Assembly: GCF_002019855.1 (NCBI RefSeq)
Contig: NZ_CM007717.1
Span: 2,353,198-2,417,197 of the forward strand
Direction of reading: 5' to 3'
Origin: Streptomyces antibioticus
Lineage (GTDB): Bacteria > Actinomycetota > Actinomycetes > Streptomycetales > Streptomycetaceae
Length of the DNA stretch: 64,000 bases
Below the pieces are notes generated by a model. That model saw only the letters and a list, made by a program, of their open reading frames with translations. It had not been told where the DNA came from and searched no databases. The position numbers and the translations under genes were made by a program. This document shows positions 25,884-39,495 of the stretch, one piece after another; the first letter of the stretch is position 1, and the number at the start of each line of letters is the position of its first letter.

Positions 25884-28800
25884 TCAGGCCGGTGGTGGTC
25901 GTCCCGTCGACCAGCCGTGGAGAGTGAAGGCCGGCCAGTGGTTCTCGGGGAGGCGGGTGCGGGCTGCGCTCAGGGCCTCGACGGGGGTGCGGCCGGGGAG
26001 GTTCTCGTAGAACGCGCGGGCCGTGCGGGCCGCCACGCCGTCGGGGACCTCCCACAGGGAGCCGATCGCCACACGGCCCCCGGCGCCCAGGAACGCCGTC
26101 GACAGGGAGGGCGCGTCGGCGAGCCGGGGATCGGCGGCGGCCGACTCGCACGAGGAGAGGAAGACGACGGACGGGGCCCGCCCGCCCGCGCAGGCCCGTT
26201 CCAGGTCCGACAGCGTGAGCAGCCCGTCGGAGAGGATCAGCCCGGAGCGGTCGGGACGGTCGGCGTCCAGGACGCTGTGTCCCGCGAAGTGGAAGAGGTC
26301 CGCCTCGGCGAGCAGCCGGGTCACGGCGTCCCTGGTCACCGGCCGGGAGGAGTCCGTCAGGACGAGACGCTCCGGCCCGGACAGCGCGGCGAAACCGCGG
26401 CGGCACTCGTCGATGTGCCGGCGCAGGGTGCGGCTCGGGTCGCAGGCGACGAAGGCGGCCTTGCGCAGCGGCGGGTCGGCCGAGCGCAGCGCTCTCGCGA
26501 GGAACTCGGCGTTGGGGATCTGGAGCACCTCCCAGGTCCGGCCCAGGGGGATGCCGGTGGCGGGCAGCGGAACGGCGTGCCAGGGCACCCAGTTCAGGTC
26601 CGCGGCGGTGACGGCGATCCGGGTGAGGCCGCGGGAGTCCGTGGCGTCGAGGACGGGCCCCAGGAAGCGGTCGCCGAGCCAGGTGAGCAGGGCGCGGAGT
26701 TCGTCCGGGCTGTGGGAGGTGAGCCGGTGCAGCCGGATCTCGGTGGCGCTCGCGGATCCCCCGGTGGCGCGGGCGACCTCGGCCAGGGGGATCCGCCGGG
26801 CGCCGTCCTCGACGCGGACGCCGTCGGGGCCGTTGCGCAGGACGAAGCAGGCCAGGTGGCGGGTGTCGTCGATGTGGATGTGGAGGAGCAGGACGTCGTG
26901 GGGCAGGCGGGCGCCGAGTTCGCGCACCAGGTCCGCGCGCGGCGGCGGTGCGGTCGTACGGGCCGCGGTCAGGGCGCGGCCCGTGTGCCGGTCGGACGCC
27001 CACCAGCGTTCCTCCGGGCTTCTGCCAAGGCGGCGCAGCACGGTGGCGTGCAGGCTGCGGATCTCCAGGGAGCCGCGCGTCACCTCGGCCTTGTACCGGG
27101 CGGGGGCCTGTCTCACGCGCAGTGCCTCCACCTCGTCCAGGGCTTCGTCCAGGAGTTCCAGAGCGGCCGCCAGGTCTTCACGGCCGACGTACCGCTCGGC
27201 CGCGTTGAACAGGCTGTCCGTCAGCCAGCGTGGCTGCCCCGCGCCCCGGAGGATGTCCACGGCCTCCAGCGAGGTGCGCAGGGCCTGTTCGCCGAGGCCC
27301 AGGACGTCGAGTGCCGTCGCCGCGTTGGTGAGCGCGCCGCCCACCAGCGCGGGGCCGTCGACCTGCGGGGCGAGCAGGCGAACGCGGCCGACCAGGGCAC
27401 GGACCTCGGCGGCCGGCGCCTCGCCGAGGGGGCGCTTCGCGAAGCCGATGACGGTCCCCAGGAGATTGGTGGCCGTGAGCAGCTCGCGCCGCCGGTCGTC
27501 CAGCCGTTCCCGGATCGTGAGGGCACGGCGGAAGCACCCGGCCGCCTCGGTGGCCCGCTCGGGCCGTCGCTCCCGCCGGGCCAGGGTGACGAGAGTCTTG
27601 CCCAGCGAGTTGAGCAGGGATGCCTCCTGCGCTCCCGGCCCCTCGGCACTCTCGTCCGGCCCCTCGGCGATCACCTCCAGCCCTCTCTCCAGGACCCGGC
27701 GCGCCTCGTGGAGTTGCCCGACACCGGCTTCGGTGTACTCCGACAGGGCGTTGCCCAGGGTCAGGGCCGCGTCGGGAAGCGTGTCCCGGAAGCCGTGGCG
27801 CTCCGCCAGGTCCATCGCCTCGCGGCCCACGGTGATCGCCTCCTCGATCAGCGCGCTCTCGTTCCCGGCGCTGTTCTCCTTCAGGACGGTCGCGAGCGTG
27901 AGGCTCACCCGCTGCTGTTCCCTGGGAAGGCCGTCGGCCCACTCGCGGGCCTCGTCGAGGAGGGTCCGGGCCTCCCGCAGCCGGTCTTCCGGAGTGCTCC
28001 CTCCCTGCACACTCACCACGATCGCCAGGTTGGTCCGGCATCTGACGGCCCACCACGGATCACCCAGGAGGTCGGCGGCGCGCAGCGCGGTCCGCAGCCG
28101 GACCTGCGAGGAGCGCGCCTCGCTCTCCGTCGCGGTCAGGCCCAGGCCGAAGGACGCGCGGATCTCCTTCTTCAACTCCTCGCGGGAGGGATGCCGGCGG
28201 CGCAGCCGGCGGTAGTGTGCGCGCACCCCGGGCTCGACGGGACCGAGCCAGGCGGGGACGTCCTCGGGTGCCGCGCCCACGCCCGGCGGCACGGGGAGTT
28301 CCGGCGCGCCGGGTGTGCCGGCCGCCGCGTCCCGGGCCCGCTCCAGCAGCGCGGCGGTCGCCCGTTCGGCGAGGAACGCGGCCTTGACGCCGCCCCAGTT
28401 GACGAGGTCGGTCGTGTCGTGCAGCCAGGACAGGGCCCATTGGGCACCTCCGCAGCCGGAGGACTCCGCCAGCTCGATCACCGTCGTCTGGAAGAGCCGG
28501 CGCAGCACACCGTCCGGCAGCGCGGTGAAGTCACCGTCGCGCAGGAGGGCGAGGGCCGCGACGGGATCGTCCAACCGGGCGCGGATGTGGACACGGGCGG
28601 CGAGGAGCAGGGCCCGGCCCTCGGGGGTGACCGCCGTGTCCTTCCTCTCCGGTGTCGCGGTGAAAGCTGCTTCCCAGGAAGGGAGTTGGCCGGCGGGGGC
28701 CTGGGCCCACCGGCCCTCGTCCAGCACCCGGCGAAAGGCGTCGTCCCCGGAGCGGCCGTGCCCCTGGACGAACAGGGTCAGCGCCCGGTCGAAGTCCTCC

Positions 28801-29588
28801 GCGCACAGGAGCGCGCAGATCAGATGGAAGTACCGCTGGTCGGCCTTCTCGGTGTCCCCGGCCGCCTGGAAGCACACCACGGCCCGGGCGTAGTGCCGGG
28901 CCGCCTCGCGATGCTGTTCCAGGTCGTCGGTGAGGAGGTTGCCGAGGTTGCCGTGCAGACAGGCCAGGACGGACATGTTGTCCGGCGTTCCGGTCTCGGG
29001 CGCGGTCCAGGTCCCGTCGGCGAGGATGCGCAGACCGGTCTCGTAGACCTGGCGGGCCTTCTCCACGCGTCCTTCGCGGCGGTGGAGACTGCCGAGGGTG
29101 ACGGCGACATTGGCGGCGTCCGCGGCCGCGCCGGACGACAGGGCTTCGTCGAACGCCTCGTCCAGGAGGGCGAAGGCGCGGTCCGGATCGGAGTCGGAGA
29201 GCTGCGCGCCGCAGTTGACCAGGGCGGCGAGCCGGACCCACTCGGTTCCCGGGGTGCGTGGGGCGTGCAGGATCTCCTCGAAGTGCAGCACGGCCTCGTG
29301 GCTGTCGCCCGTCCGTGTCGCCGCGACCCCGACGAGCAGGCCCGACCGGGCGCGCAGGAGCGGTTCGTCCAGTCCGTGGCTGTCCAGGAGGTGCAGGGCG
29401 GTCTCGGCGACCCGTCGGGCCGCGGCCGGTGCCGACTCCACGCGGGGCGAGGCCCAGTCCAGGGCGGATTCGACGACCTCGGCACGTCGGTCGGCCGGCA
29501 GTGCCGCGAAGGCCGCGTTGTCCGGCCATCCGCCGGCGCCGATCGCTTCCCAGTCCACGTCGCCCCCGTCCCCTCGGCCCCCGCCCAT
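25884..29588 (-). CDS. TPR-CHAT caspase-like protein
   Basis: 1234-residue cytosolic protein. The N-terminal ~850 residues are helical repeats of the tetratricopeptide type (for example LHGNLGNLLTDDLEQHREAA and LLNSLGKTLVTLARRERRPE). The C-terminal ~350 residues are a CHAT domain with the caspase-like dyad His about 1104 (FHFAGHSVLD) and Cys about 1147 (FLSSCESAA). CHAT proteases act in regulated cleavage, including phage defence in other systems; the substrate here is unknown. ATG 29588 is chosen, a GTG at 29609 being equally possible, as neither has a clear ribosome site. No partner gene is adjacent: gltD lies upstream behind two hairpins. Confidence 0.85.
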   Translation of the reverse strand: MGGGRGDGGDVDWEAIGAGGWPDNAAFAALPADRRAEVVESALDWASPRVESAPAAARRVAETALHLLDSHGLDEPLLRARSGLLVGVAATRTGDSHEAVLHFEEILHAPRTPGTEWVRLAALVNCGAQLSDSDPDRAFALLDEAFDEALSSGAAADAANVAVTLGSLHRREGRVEKARQVYETGLRILADGTWTAPETGTPDNMSVLACLHGNLGNLLTDDLEQHREAARHYARAVVCFQAAGDTEKADQRYFHLICALLCAEDFDRALTLFVQGHGRSGDDAFRRVLDEGRWAQAPAGQLPSWEAAFTATPERKDTAVTPEGRALLLAARVHIRARLDDPVAALALLRDGDFTALPDGVLRRLFQTTVIELAESSGCGGAQWALSWLHDTTDLVNWGGVKAAFLAERATAALLERARDAAAGTPGAPELPVPPGVGAAPEDVPAWLGPVEPGVRAHYRRLRRRHPSREELKKEIRASFGLGLTATESEARSSQVRLRTALRAADLLGDPWWAVRCRTNLAIVVSVQGGSTPEDRLREARTLLDEAREWADGLPREQQRVSLTLATVLKENSAGNESALIEEAITVGREAMDLAERHGFRDTLPDAALTLGNALSEYTEAGVGQLHEARRVLERGLEVIAEGPDESAEGPGAQEASLLNSLGKTLVTLARRERRPERATEAAGCFRRALTIRERLDDRRRELLTATNLLGTVIGFAKRPLGEAPAAEVRALVGRVRLLAPQVDGPALVGGALTNAATALDVLGLGEQALRTSLEAVDILRGAGQPRWLTDSLFNAAERYVGREDLAAALELLDEALDEVEALRVRQAPARYKAEVTRGSLEIRSLHATVLRRLGRSPEERWWASDRHTGRALTAARTTAPPPRADLVRELGARLPHDVLLLHIHIDDTRHLACFVLRNGPDGVRVEDGARRIPLAEVARATGGSASATEIRLHRLTSHSPDELRALLTWLGDRFLGPVLDATDSRGLTRIAVTAADLNWVPWHAVPLPATGIPLGRTWEVLQIPNAEFLARALRSADPPLRKAAFVACDPSRTLRRHIDECRRGFAALSGPERLVLTDSSRPVTRDAVTRLLAEADLFHFAGHSVLDADRPDRSGLILSDGLLTLSDLERACAGGRAPSVVFLSSCESAAADPRLADAPSLSTAFLGAGGRVAIGSLWEVPDGVAARTARAFYENLPGRTPVEALSAARTRLPENHWPAFTLHGWSTGRPPPA

Positions 29589-29646
29589 GGCCGACAGCCA
29601 GCCAAGCACGAACGGCCCGCGCCGCAGGCGTCTTTGACAAAGGCGG

Positions 29647-29719
29647 CGGCGCCTGCCCTAAGGTCCGGTCGGGGACTGGGGCAGGCGCCGTCTGTGTTCC
29701 GTACGCCTTTGTACGGGAC
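29647..29719 (-). terminator. Two hairpins after gltBD
   Basis: Two stems fill the 142 bp between the gltD stop and the TPR-CHAT start. In gltD direction the first (29696-29719) is a 9-bp stem GTTCCGTAC/GTACGGGAC with one G-T pair and a GCCTTT loop; the second (29647-29690) is a 12-bp perfect stem CGGCGCCTGCCC/GGGCAGGCGCCG with a 20-base loop. They probably end the gltBD message and insulate the next gene. Confidence 0.6.
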
Positions 29720-29751
29720 GTTTCTCGGGGGGCCGTCCGGCGGCCGTCGGG

Positions 29752-31204
29752 TCAGACGGTCAGGGAGCGGTCCGTCGGGCGGATCGGGGCCGGGAGGTCG
29801 CTGGCGCCGGTGAGGAAGCGGTCGCAGCCGCGGGCGGCCGAGCGGCCCTCCGCGATCGCCCAGACGATGAGCGACTGGCCGCGGCCCGCGTCACCGGCGA
29901 CGAAGACGCCCGGCACATTGGTCTGGAAGTCGGCGTCGCGGGCGATGTTGCCGCGCTCGTCGAGGTCCAGGCCGAACTGCTCGACCAGGCCGTTCTCGCG
30001 GTCGGTGCCGGTGAAGCCCATGGCGAGGGTGACGAGCTGGGCGGGGATCTTGCGCTCCGTGCCCGGCTTCGGGGTCAGCCGGCCCTCGACGAACTCGACC
30101 TCGGTCAGGTGCAGCCACTGGACGTTGCCGTCCTCGTCGCCCTCGAAGTGGGTGGTGGAGACGGAGTAGACCCGCTCGCCGCCCTCCTCGTGCGCGGAGG
30201 TGACCTTGTAGAGCATCGGGAAGGTCGGCCACGGCTGGTGCGGGGCGCGCTCCTCGCCCGGGCGGGGCATGATCTCCAACTGGGTGACGGAGGCCGCGCC
30301 CTGGCGGTGGGCGGTGCCCACGCAGTCGGCACCGGTGTCGCCGCCGCCGATGACGACGACGTGCTTGCCCTCGGCGGAGACGGGGGACGTCACGTAGTCG
30401 CCCTCCTGCACCTTGTTCGCCAGGGGCAGGTACTCCATCGCCTGGTAGACGCCCTTCAGCTCACGGCCGGGGACCGGGAGGTCGCGGGCGGTCGTGGCAC
30501 CGGCGGCGATGACGACGGCGTCGTAGCGCTTCTTGAGGTCGGTCGCCTTGAGGTCGCGGCCGATCTCGATACCGGTACGGAAGCGGGTGCCCTCCGCGCG
30601 CATCTGCTCGATACGGCGGTTGATGTGCCGCTTCTCCATCTTGAACTCGGGGATGCCGTACCGCAGCAGGCCGCCGACGCGGTCGGCGCGCTCGTAGACG
30701 GCGACGGTGTGGCCGGCCCGGGTGAGCTGCTGGGCGGCGGCCAGGCCCGCGGGGCCCGAGCCGATCACGGCGACGGTCTTGCCGGACAGGCGCTCGGGGA
30801 TCTGCGGGGCGACGGTGCCCGCGTCCCACGCCTTGTCGATGATCGAGACCTCGACGTTCTTGATGGTGACGGCCGGCTGGTTGATGCCCAGCACGCACGC
30901 CGACTCGCAGGGGGCGGGGCACAGGCGGCCGGTGAACTCCGGGAAGTTGTTGGTCGCGTGCAGCCGCTCGGAGGCGGCGCCCCAGTTCTCGCGGTAGGCG
31001 TAGTCGTTCCACTCGGGGATGAGGTTCCCGAGCGGACAGCCGTTGTGACAGAACGGGATGCCGCAGTCCATGCAGCGGCTGGCCTGCTTGCCGATGATCG
31101 GCAGCAGGGAGCCGGGGACGTAGACCTCGTTCCAGTCCTTGAGGCGGACGTCGACGGGGCGGGACTTGGCGACCTCGCGGCCGTGGTTCAGAAAGCCCTT
31201 CGGG

Positions 31205-31212
<8 letters not shown>
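29752..31212 (-). CDS. gltD: Glutamate synthase small subunit
   Basis: NADPH-oxidising flavoprotein subunit of GOGAT, passing electrons to GltB for making two glutamates from glutamine and 2-oxoglutarate. The 486 residues carry the iron-sulphur cysteine cluster [14 protein letters not shown] (Cys47, 50, 55, 59) and CPAPCESAC (Cys98, 102, 106), then the FAD loop [13 protein letters not shown], the NADPH loop [13 protein letters not shown] and the C-terminal [18 protein letters not shown]. Its start overlaps the gltB end by eight bases. Two hairpins follow the stop. Confidence 0.97.
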
Positions 31213-35800
<4,588 letters not shown>

Positions 35801-35876
35801 CGGCTCTCCCGTCGTCGTCTCAAGTGGCATGTCATGCGTGCCGAGGGACGACGTTGGCCCTCTGCGTGGGTGCAAA

Positions 35877-35892
35877 ATTTCGTGCAGGTTAC
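35877..35892 (-). promoter_or_regulatory. GlnR-like half box upstream of gltB
   Basis: On the coding strand of gltB, GTAAC and GAAAT are separated by six bases, matching the a-site/b-site unit of the actinobacterial GlnR box (gTnAC-n6-GAAAC) with one mismatch, 77 bp before the gltB ATG. The usual second unit is not visible. The rest of the 373-bp gap to the VIT gene contains a short repeat (GGTTC-TCGG-GAACC, 35903-35916) and the large inverted repeat at 36137, and no trusted gene. Confidence 0.4.
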
Positions 35893-36136
35893 ATGATGGA
35901 GCGGTTCTCGGGAACCGGATACCGCGTTCCAACATGCGGACGCCATGGGGGTGCGGCGGGGGTACCGCGTATATGGCTGGAAGTATGGGGGGACAGAACG
36001 GGACAGATCGGTGTCCGTCGGTCCGGGAGGCGGTGCGGGCGTCATCGCCCGCCCCGCGCGTGCGCCGCAGGCGTCATTGCCCACAGCGCTTACGGCTCTT
36101 GCCCGCTGGTCAAGCGGTCGAAACCCATCAGTAACG

Positions 36137-36166
36137 GCTACTTATGCGGCCCATCGCATAAGTAGC
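36137..36166. repeat. Perfect 12-bp inverted repeat below VIT gene
   Basis: GCTACTTATGCG and CGCATAAGTAGC are perfect arms around a GCCCAT loop, starting 8 bp beyond the VIT stop codon. As RNA it would make a hairpin ending the VIT message; its unusual A/T content for this genome and its placement 337 bp before gltB also allow a protein-binding site. Confidence 0.6.
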
Positions 36167-36173
36167 GGTGGAG

Positions 36174-36914
36174 CTATCCTACGGCCGTTCCGAACAGATG
36201 CCCCAGGGCATAGGTCACACCGGCCGCCGCGCCGCCCAGGGCGAGCTGCCGCAGTCCGCTGAACCACCAGGTTCGCGCGGTCACCCGCGCCACGACCGCA
36301 CCACAGCCGAAGAGTCCGAGGAGCGCCAGCAGCACGGCCGGCCACAGCGCGCTCGCGCCGAGCAGATACGGCAGGACGGGCAGCAGCGCGCCGAGCGCGA
36401 ACGCCCCGAAGCTCGACACGGCCGCGACCAGCGGCGAGGGCAGGTCGGAGGGGTCGATGCCCAGTTCCTCGCGGGCGTGGATCTCCAGTGCCTGTTCGGG
36501 ATCGCGCGACAACTGCCGGGCGACCTGCCGGGCCAGGTCGGGGTCGACACCCCGGGTCTCGTAGAGCGCGGCCAGCTCCGCCTCCTCGTCCTTGGGGTAC
36601 CGGCGCAGCTCACGGCGCTCGACGTCCAGCTCGGCCTCGACCAGCTCGCGCTGGGAGGCGACGGAGGTGTACTCGCCGGCCGCCATGGAGAAGGCGCCGG
36701 CCGCGAGTCCGGCGAGTCCGGTCAGCACGAGCCCCTGCCGGCCGATGTCCCCGCCGGCGACACCGGTCATCAGGGCGAGGTTGGAGACCAGACCGTCCAT
36801 CGCGCCGAAGACGGCGGGGCGCAGCCAGCCGCCGTTCACATCGCGGTGGGTGTGGTTGTCGCGGTGCGCCGCGTGGAGCGACGCCTCGGTCTCGATGACG
36901 GCCACGGGTTGCAT
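36174..36914 (-). CDS. VIT/CCC1-family Fe2+/Mn2+ transporter
   Basis: 246-residue membrane protein of the vacuolar iron transporter family, expected to export or store ferrous iron or manganese. The conserved first helix LRPAVFGAMDGLVSNLALM and the second MAAGEYTSVASQREL carry the signature acidic and methionine residues. Between them and the three C-terminal helices (around AAVSSFGAFALGALLPVLPYL) lies a charged loop with Glu-rich segments that binds metal in plant homologues. The N-terminal 28 residues are His-rich (HAAHRDNHTHRD), a possible metal sensor. Two operator-like palindromes precede it, one close to an iron box. Confidence 0.9.
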   Translation of the reverse strand: MQPVAVIETEASLHAAHRDNHTHRDVNGGWLRPAVFGAMDGLVSNLALMTGVAGGDIGRQGLVLTGLAGLAAGAFSMAAGEYTSVASQRELVEAELDVERRELRRYPKDEEAELAALYETRGVDPDLARQVARQLSRDPEQALEIHAREELGIDPSDLPSPLVAAVSSFGAFALGALLPVLPYLLGASALWPAVLLALLGLFGCGAVVARVTARTWWFSGLRQLALGGAAAGVTYALGHLFGTAVG

Positions 36915-36923
36915 CCCCCTGAG

Positions 36924-36942
36924 TAAGCTGAGCCAAAGCTAA
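36924..36942 (-). promoter_or_regulatory. Iron-box-like site upstream of VIT transporter
   Basis: Read on the gene strand, TTAGCTTTGGCTCAGCTTA matches the DmdR1/IdeR iron box TTAGGTTAGGCTCACCTAA at 15 of 19 positions, with the four mismatches arranged symmetrically. It lies 9 bp from the VIT start codon. An iron-bound DtxR-family regulator acting here would tie expression to iron or manganese level; a DtxR-like manganese regulator is equally possible. Confidence 0.55.
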
Positions 36943-36944
36943 CT

Positions 36945-36959
36945 TTAGACGGAGTCTAA
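36945..36959. promoter_or_regulatory. TTAGAC-GGA-GTCTAA palindrome upstream of VIT transporter
   Basis: A perfect 6-bp inverted repeat with a three-base spacer, two bases from the iron-box-like site and 30 bp from the VIT start. It may be a site for a second metalloregulator of the Fur type or part of a composite operator. The remaining 220 bp to the next gene show no ORF; only a weak half iron box (GCTAACCTG, near 37017) is visible. Confidence 0.5.
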
Positions 36960-37181
36960 TTCCTTACGGCCACCAAGATACGCCCCCGGGCGCCCCGCCG
37001 CCAGCAAAGCAAGGCTGCGCTAACCTGCGCTTTTGTCATCGAGCGCTCATTCGATCAAGAGCCCGCACAGATGTCGACCGGGTGACATGAGGGGCCGCGA
37101 GGCTCAGGTCAACCGCCGACGGTGGGACACATCCGCAAAGGGATCCGCGCCCCGAGCGGCCCTGTGGAGGAAAGGCCGCGC

Positions 37182-38252
37182 ATGGCATCCATCCGTGAAC
37201 GGGCCCGCGGCGCCCTGCTGGGCCTCGCCGTGGGAGACGCCCTCGGCGCCCCGGCCGAGAACCTGAAGCCGTCCGAGATCCGGGCCCGCTGGGGCCGTAT
37301 CACCGGCTATGTGGCGGACCGGCCGGCCGGCACGGACGACACCGAGTACGCGATCTTCTCCGGTCTGCTGCTCGCCCGGCACGGCTCGGCCCTCACCCCC
37401 GCCCATGTGGAGGCGGCCTGGCACCAGTGGATCGCCGACCGCGACGAGGGCCCCTTCCGCGGCGCCGGGTTCAGCGAGCGCGGCACCCTGGAGAACCTGC
37501 GCCGGGGCCTGGCCGCCCCGATCTCCGCCCAGCACCGGCACGCCTGGAGCGACGGCCTGGCGATGCGCGCCGCCCCCTTCGGCGTGTTCGCGTCGGGCCG
37601 CCCCGCGGAGGCGGCCCGGCTGGTCGCCGTCGACGGGTCGGTGAGCCACGACGGCGAGGGCATCTACGGCGGCCAGGCGGTCGCGGCCGGAGTGGCGGCG
37701 GCGATGGCGGGCGCCCCGCCGAGCGCCGTGATCGCCTCCGCGCTGGCCGTCGTCCCCGAGGACTCCTGGACGGCCCGCTCGCTGCGCCGGGCCGTGGCGG
37801 TCGCCCACCGCGGCGAACGCGCCGTCCGCTCCGCCGTCGTCATCGGCGGCTACCCCTGGACCGACCTCGCCCCCGAGGCCGTGGCCCTCGCCTTCGGCGC
37901 GTACGCGTCGGCCGACGGCGACTTCACCCAGGCCGTCCTCACCGCCGTCAACATGGGCCGCGACGCCGACACCACGGCGGCGGTCGCGGGCGCGCTGGCC
38001 GGGGCCACCCAGGGGGTCGCCGCCGTCCCGGCCCACTGGGCGGCGGCGATCGGACCGGCGCGCGGCACCTGTCTGCCGTCGATGGCCGGACACCACGTCC
38101 TGGACGTGGCCGAACTGCTGGTGCCGGGCGAGGGCGGCAAGTGGGGCGAGGGCGTGGTCGCGGAGGACCTCGTCTCCAGCCTGCTGCCGCCCGCCCCGGC
38201 GGCCCCGGCCCCGGCTTCGGCTTCGGCCCCCGAGAAGGAGAGCGTCCGATGA
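37182..38252 (+). CDS. ADP-ribosylglycohydrolase-family protein 1
   Basis: 356-residue protein of the DraG/ARH superfamily, enzymes that use two Mg ions to cleave N- or O-glycosidic bonds to ribose. All metal motifs are intact: GLAVGDALGAPAE at the N-terminus, TDDTEYAIF and the C-terminal GRDADTTAAVAGALAGA. A proline/alanine-rich tail follows. ATG 37182 has GGAGGAAAGG upstream and opens a seven-gene operon; its stop overlaps the next start (ATGA). A real substrate is unknown: ADP-ribosylated protein, ADP-ribose or a ribosyl nucleoside are all possible. Confidence 0.9.
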   Translation: MASIRERARGALLGLAVGDALGAPAENLKPSEIRARWGRITGYVADRPAGTDDTEYAIFSGLLLARHGSALTPAHVEAAWHQWIADRDEGPFRGAGFSERGTLENLRRGLAAPISAQHRHAWSDGLAMRAAPFGVFASGRPAEAARLVAVDGSVSHDGEGIYGGQAVAAGVAAAMAGAPPSAVIASALAVVPEDSWTARSLRRAVAVAHRGERAVRSAVVIGGYPWTDLAPEAVALAFGAYASADGDFTQAVLTAVNMGRDADTTAAVAGALAGATQGVAAVPAHWAAAIGPARGTCLPSMAGHHVLDVAELLVPGEGGKWGEGVVAEDLVSSLLPPAPAAPAPASASAPEKESVR

Positions 38253-39487
38253 GACCACCGGGACCCTGGGACGAGGGCACGACGGCGCAGCCGCAGGGCG
38301 GCACCCTCACGGAGGAGCCGCGGACACCGGCGGTCACCGAGAACACCACCGCACCCGCACCCGTCCCGCCGCGCCCCCACCGCATCCGCGGCCTTCTCCT
38401 CGGGCTGGCCGCCGGTGACGCCGCCGGCTGGCCGGCCGCCCGGCACCGCGCCGCCCGGATGCCCGAGTGGACCCGCCGCCTCACCCGCGAACTCGACACC
38501 TTCGCCGAGCAGAACGCCACCACCACGCTCCCCGTCCCCATCGCCCTCAACCAGCCCCCCGAGCCGCTCCGCCTCGGCCCCTCCGACGACGCCGAGTGGG
38601 CCGCGTTCGCGGCGGAGGCCGTCCTGCGGGCCGGCGACGACACCGTCCTCGGCGACCTCGGCCGGGAACGCCGGATGCGCGCCGCCATCGACCTCACCTG
38701 GAACGCCGTCGCGAGCGAGGTCGCGGCCGCCGCCGACCGGGCCCCGGAGATCGAGTCCGCGGTGCTGCCGCTGCGCGCCCGGATCTCCGTACGGGCCGGG
38801 CTCGGCAACCTCGCCGCGGGACTGCGCCCGCCCGCCACCGGCCACGACAACCCGCACTTCTTCGACGACGCGGCCTGCGTACGCGCCTGCGTCCTCGCCG
38901 TCGCCCACCCCGGCGACCCCCGACTCGCCGCCGAACTCGCCGAGTTCGACGCCCGCTACACCCAGGACGGCGACGGTGTGCACGGGGCCCGCGCGATGGC
39001 CGCCGCGCTCGCCATGGCCCTGGCCGGCGCGGACCCCGGGAGCTGTGCGGACGCGGCCCTCGCCGAACTGCCCGAGGGCACGGAGATCGGCCGCAACGCC
39101 CGGCACGCGCTGGCGCTGGCGCGCGCCGCCGACAGCGCCTTCGCGCTGGTCCCGCTCCTGGAGCACCAGATCGTCGACCACGTCTACAGCTACGGCATCG
39201 CGGCCGCCGAGACGGTCCCGGTGGCCCTCGCCCTGGCGCTGGCCTCCGGCGGCCGGGTCGCCGAGGCCGTCCCGGCGGCGGCCTGTCTGTCCCGGGTGGC
39301 GGACTCCGCCCCGGCGCTGGCGGGCGCCCTCACCGGCGCGCTGGGCGGCGGTGACGCGATCCCCGCCTCCTGGCGGGACGCCTGCCGCACCCTGTCCGGC
39401 TGTGCGCTCCCCCGGCTCACCGGCACCGACCTGGTGGAACTCGCCGAACTGCTGGAAGCGGCACAACCGGCCCCACCAGGAGGATGA
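38249..39487 (+). CDS. ADP-ribosylglycohydrolase-family protein 2, degenerate site
   Basis: 412 residues, DraG/ARH fold. An N-terminal ~45-residue proline-rich extension precedes GLLLGLAAGDAAGWPA, which keeps the first Asp. The second motif is altered (GPSDDAEWAAF instead of DDT), and the C-terminal metal motif normally reading GxDxDT is replaced by SRVADSAPALAG, losing the first aspartate. It may therefore be inactive, act as a partner of a neighbour, or bind without cleaving. It overlaps both neighbours by four bases (ATGA). Confidence 0.82.
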   Translation: MRPPGPWDEGTTAQPQGGTLTEEPRTPAVTENTTAPAPVPPRPHRIRGLLLGLAAGDAAGWPAARHRAARMPEWTRRLTRELDTFAEQNATTTLPVPIALNQPPEPLRLGPSDDAEWAAFAAEAVLRAGDDTVLGDLGRERRMRAAIDLTWNAVASEVAAAADRAPEIESAVLPLRARISVRAGLGNLAAGLRPPATGHDNPHFFDDAACVRACVLAVAHPGDPRLAAELAEFDARYTQDGDGVHGARAMAAALAMALAGADPGSCADAALAELPEGTEIGRNARHALALARAADSAFALVPLLEHQIVDHVYSYGIAAAETVPVALALALASGGRVAEAVPAAACLSRVADSAPALAGALTGALGGGDAIPASWRDACRTLSGCALPRLTGTDLVELAELLEAAQPAPPGG

Positions 39488-39495
39488 TTCGGGGC

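Noticed and set aside
25917..29813. 1298-codon plus-strand frame
   Set aside because: Antisense to the TPR-CHAT gene; no recognisable domain.
36995..37030. Second iron box before the ADP-ribosylglycohydrolase operon
   Set aside because: Only a half site (GCTAACCTG) matches; the other half does not.
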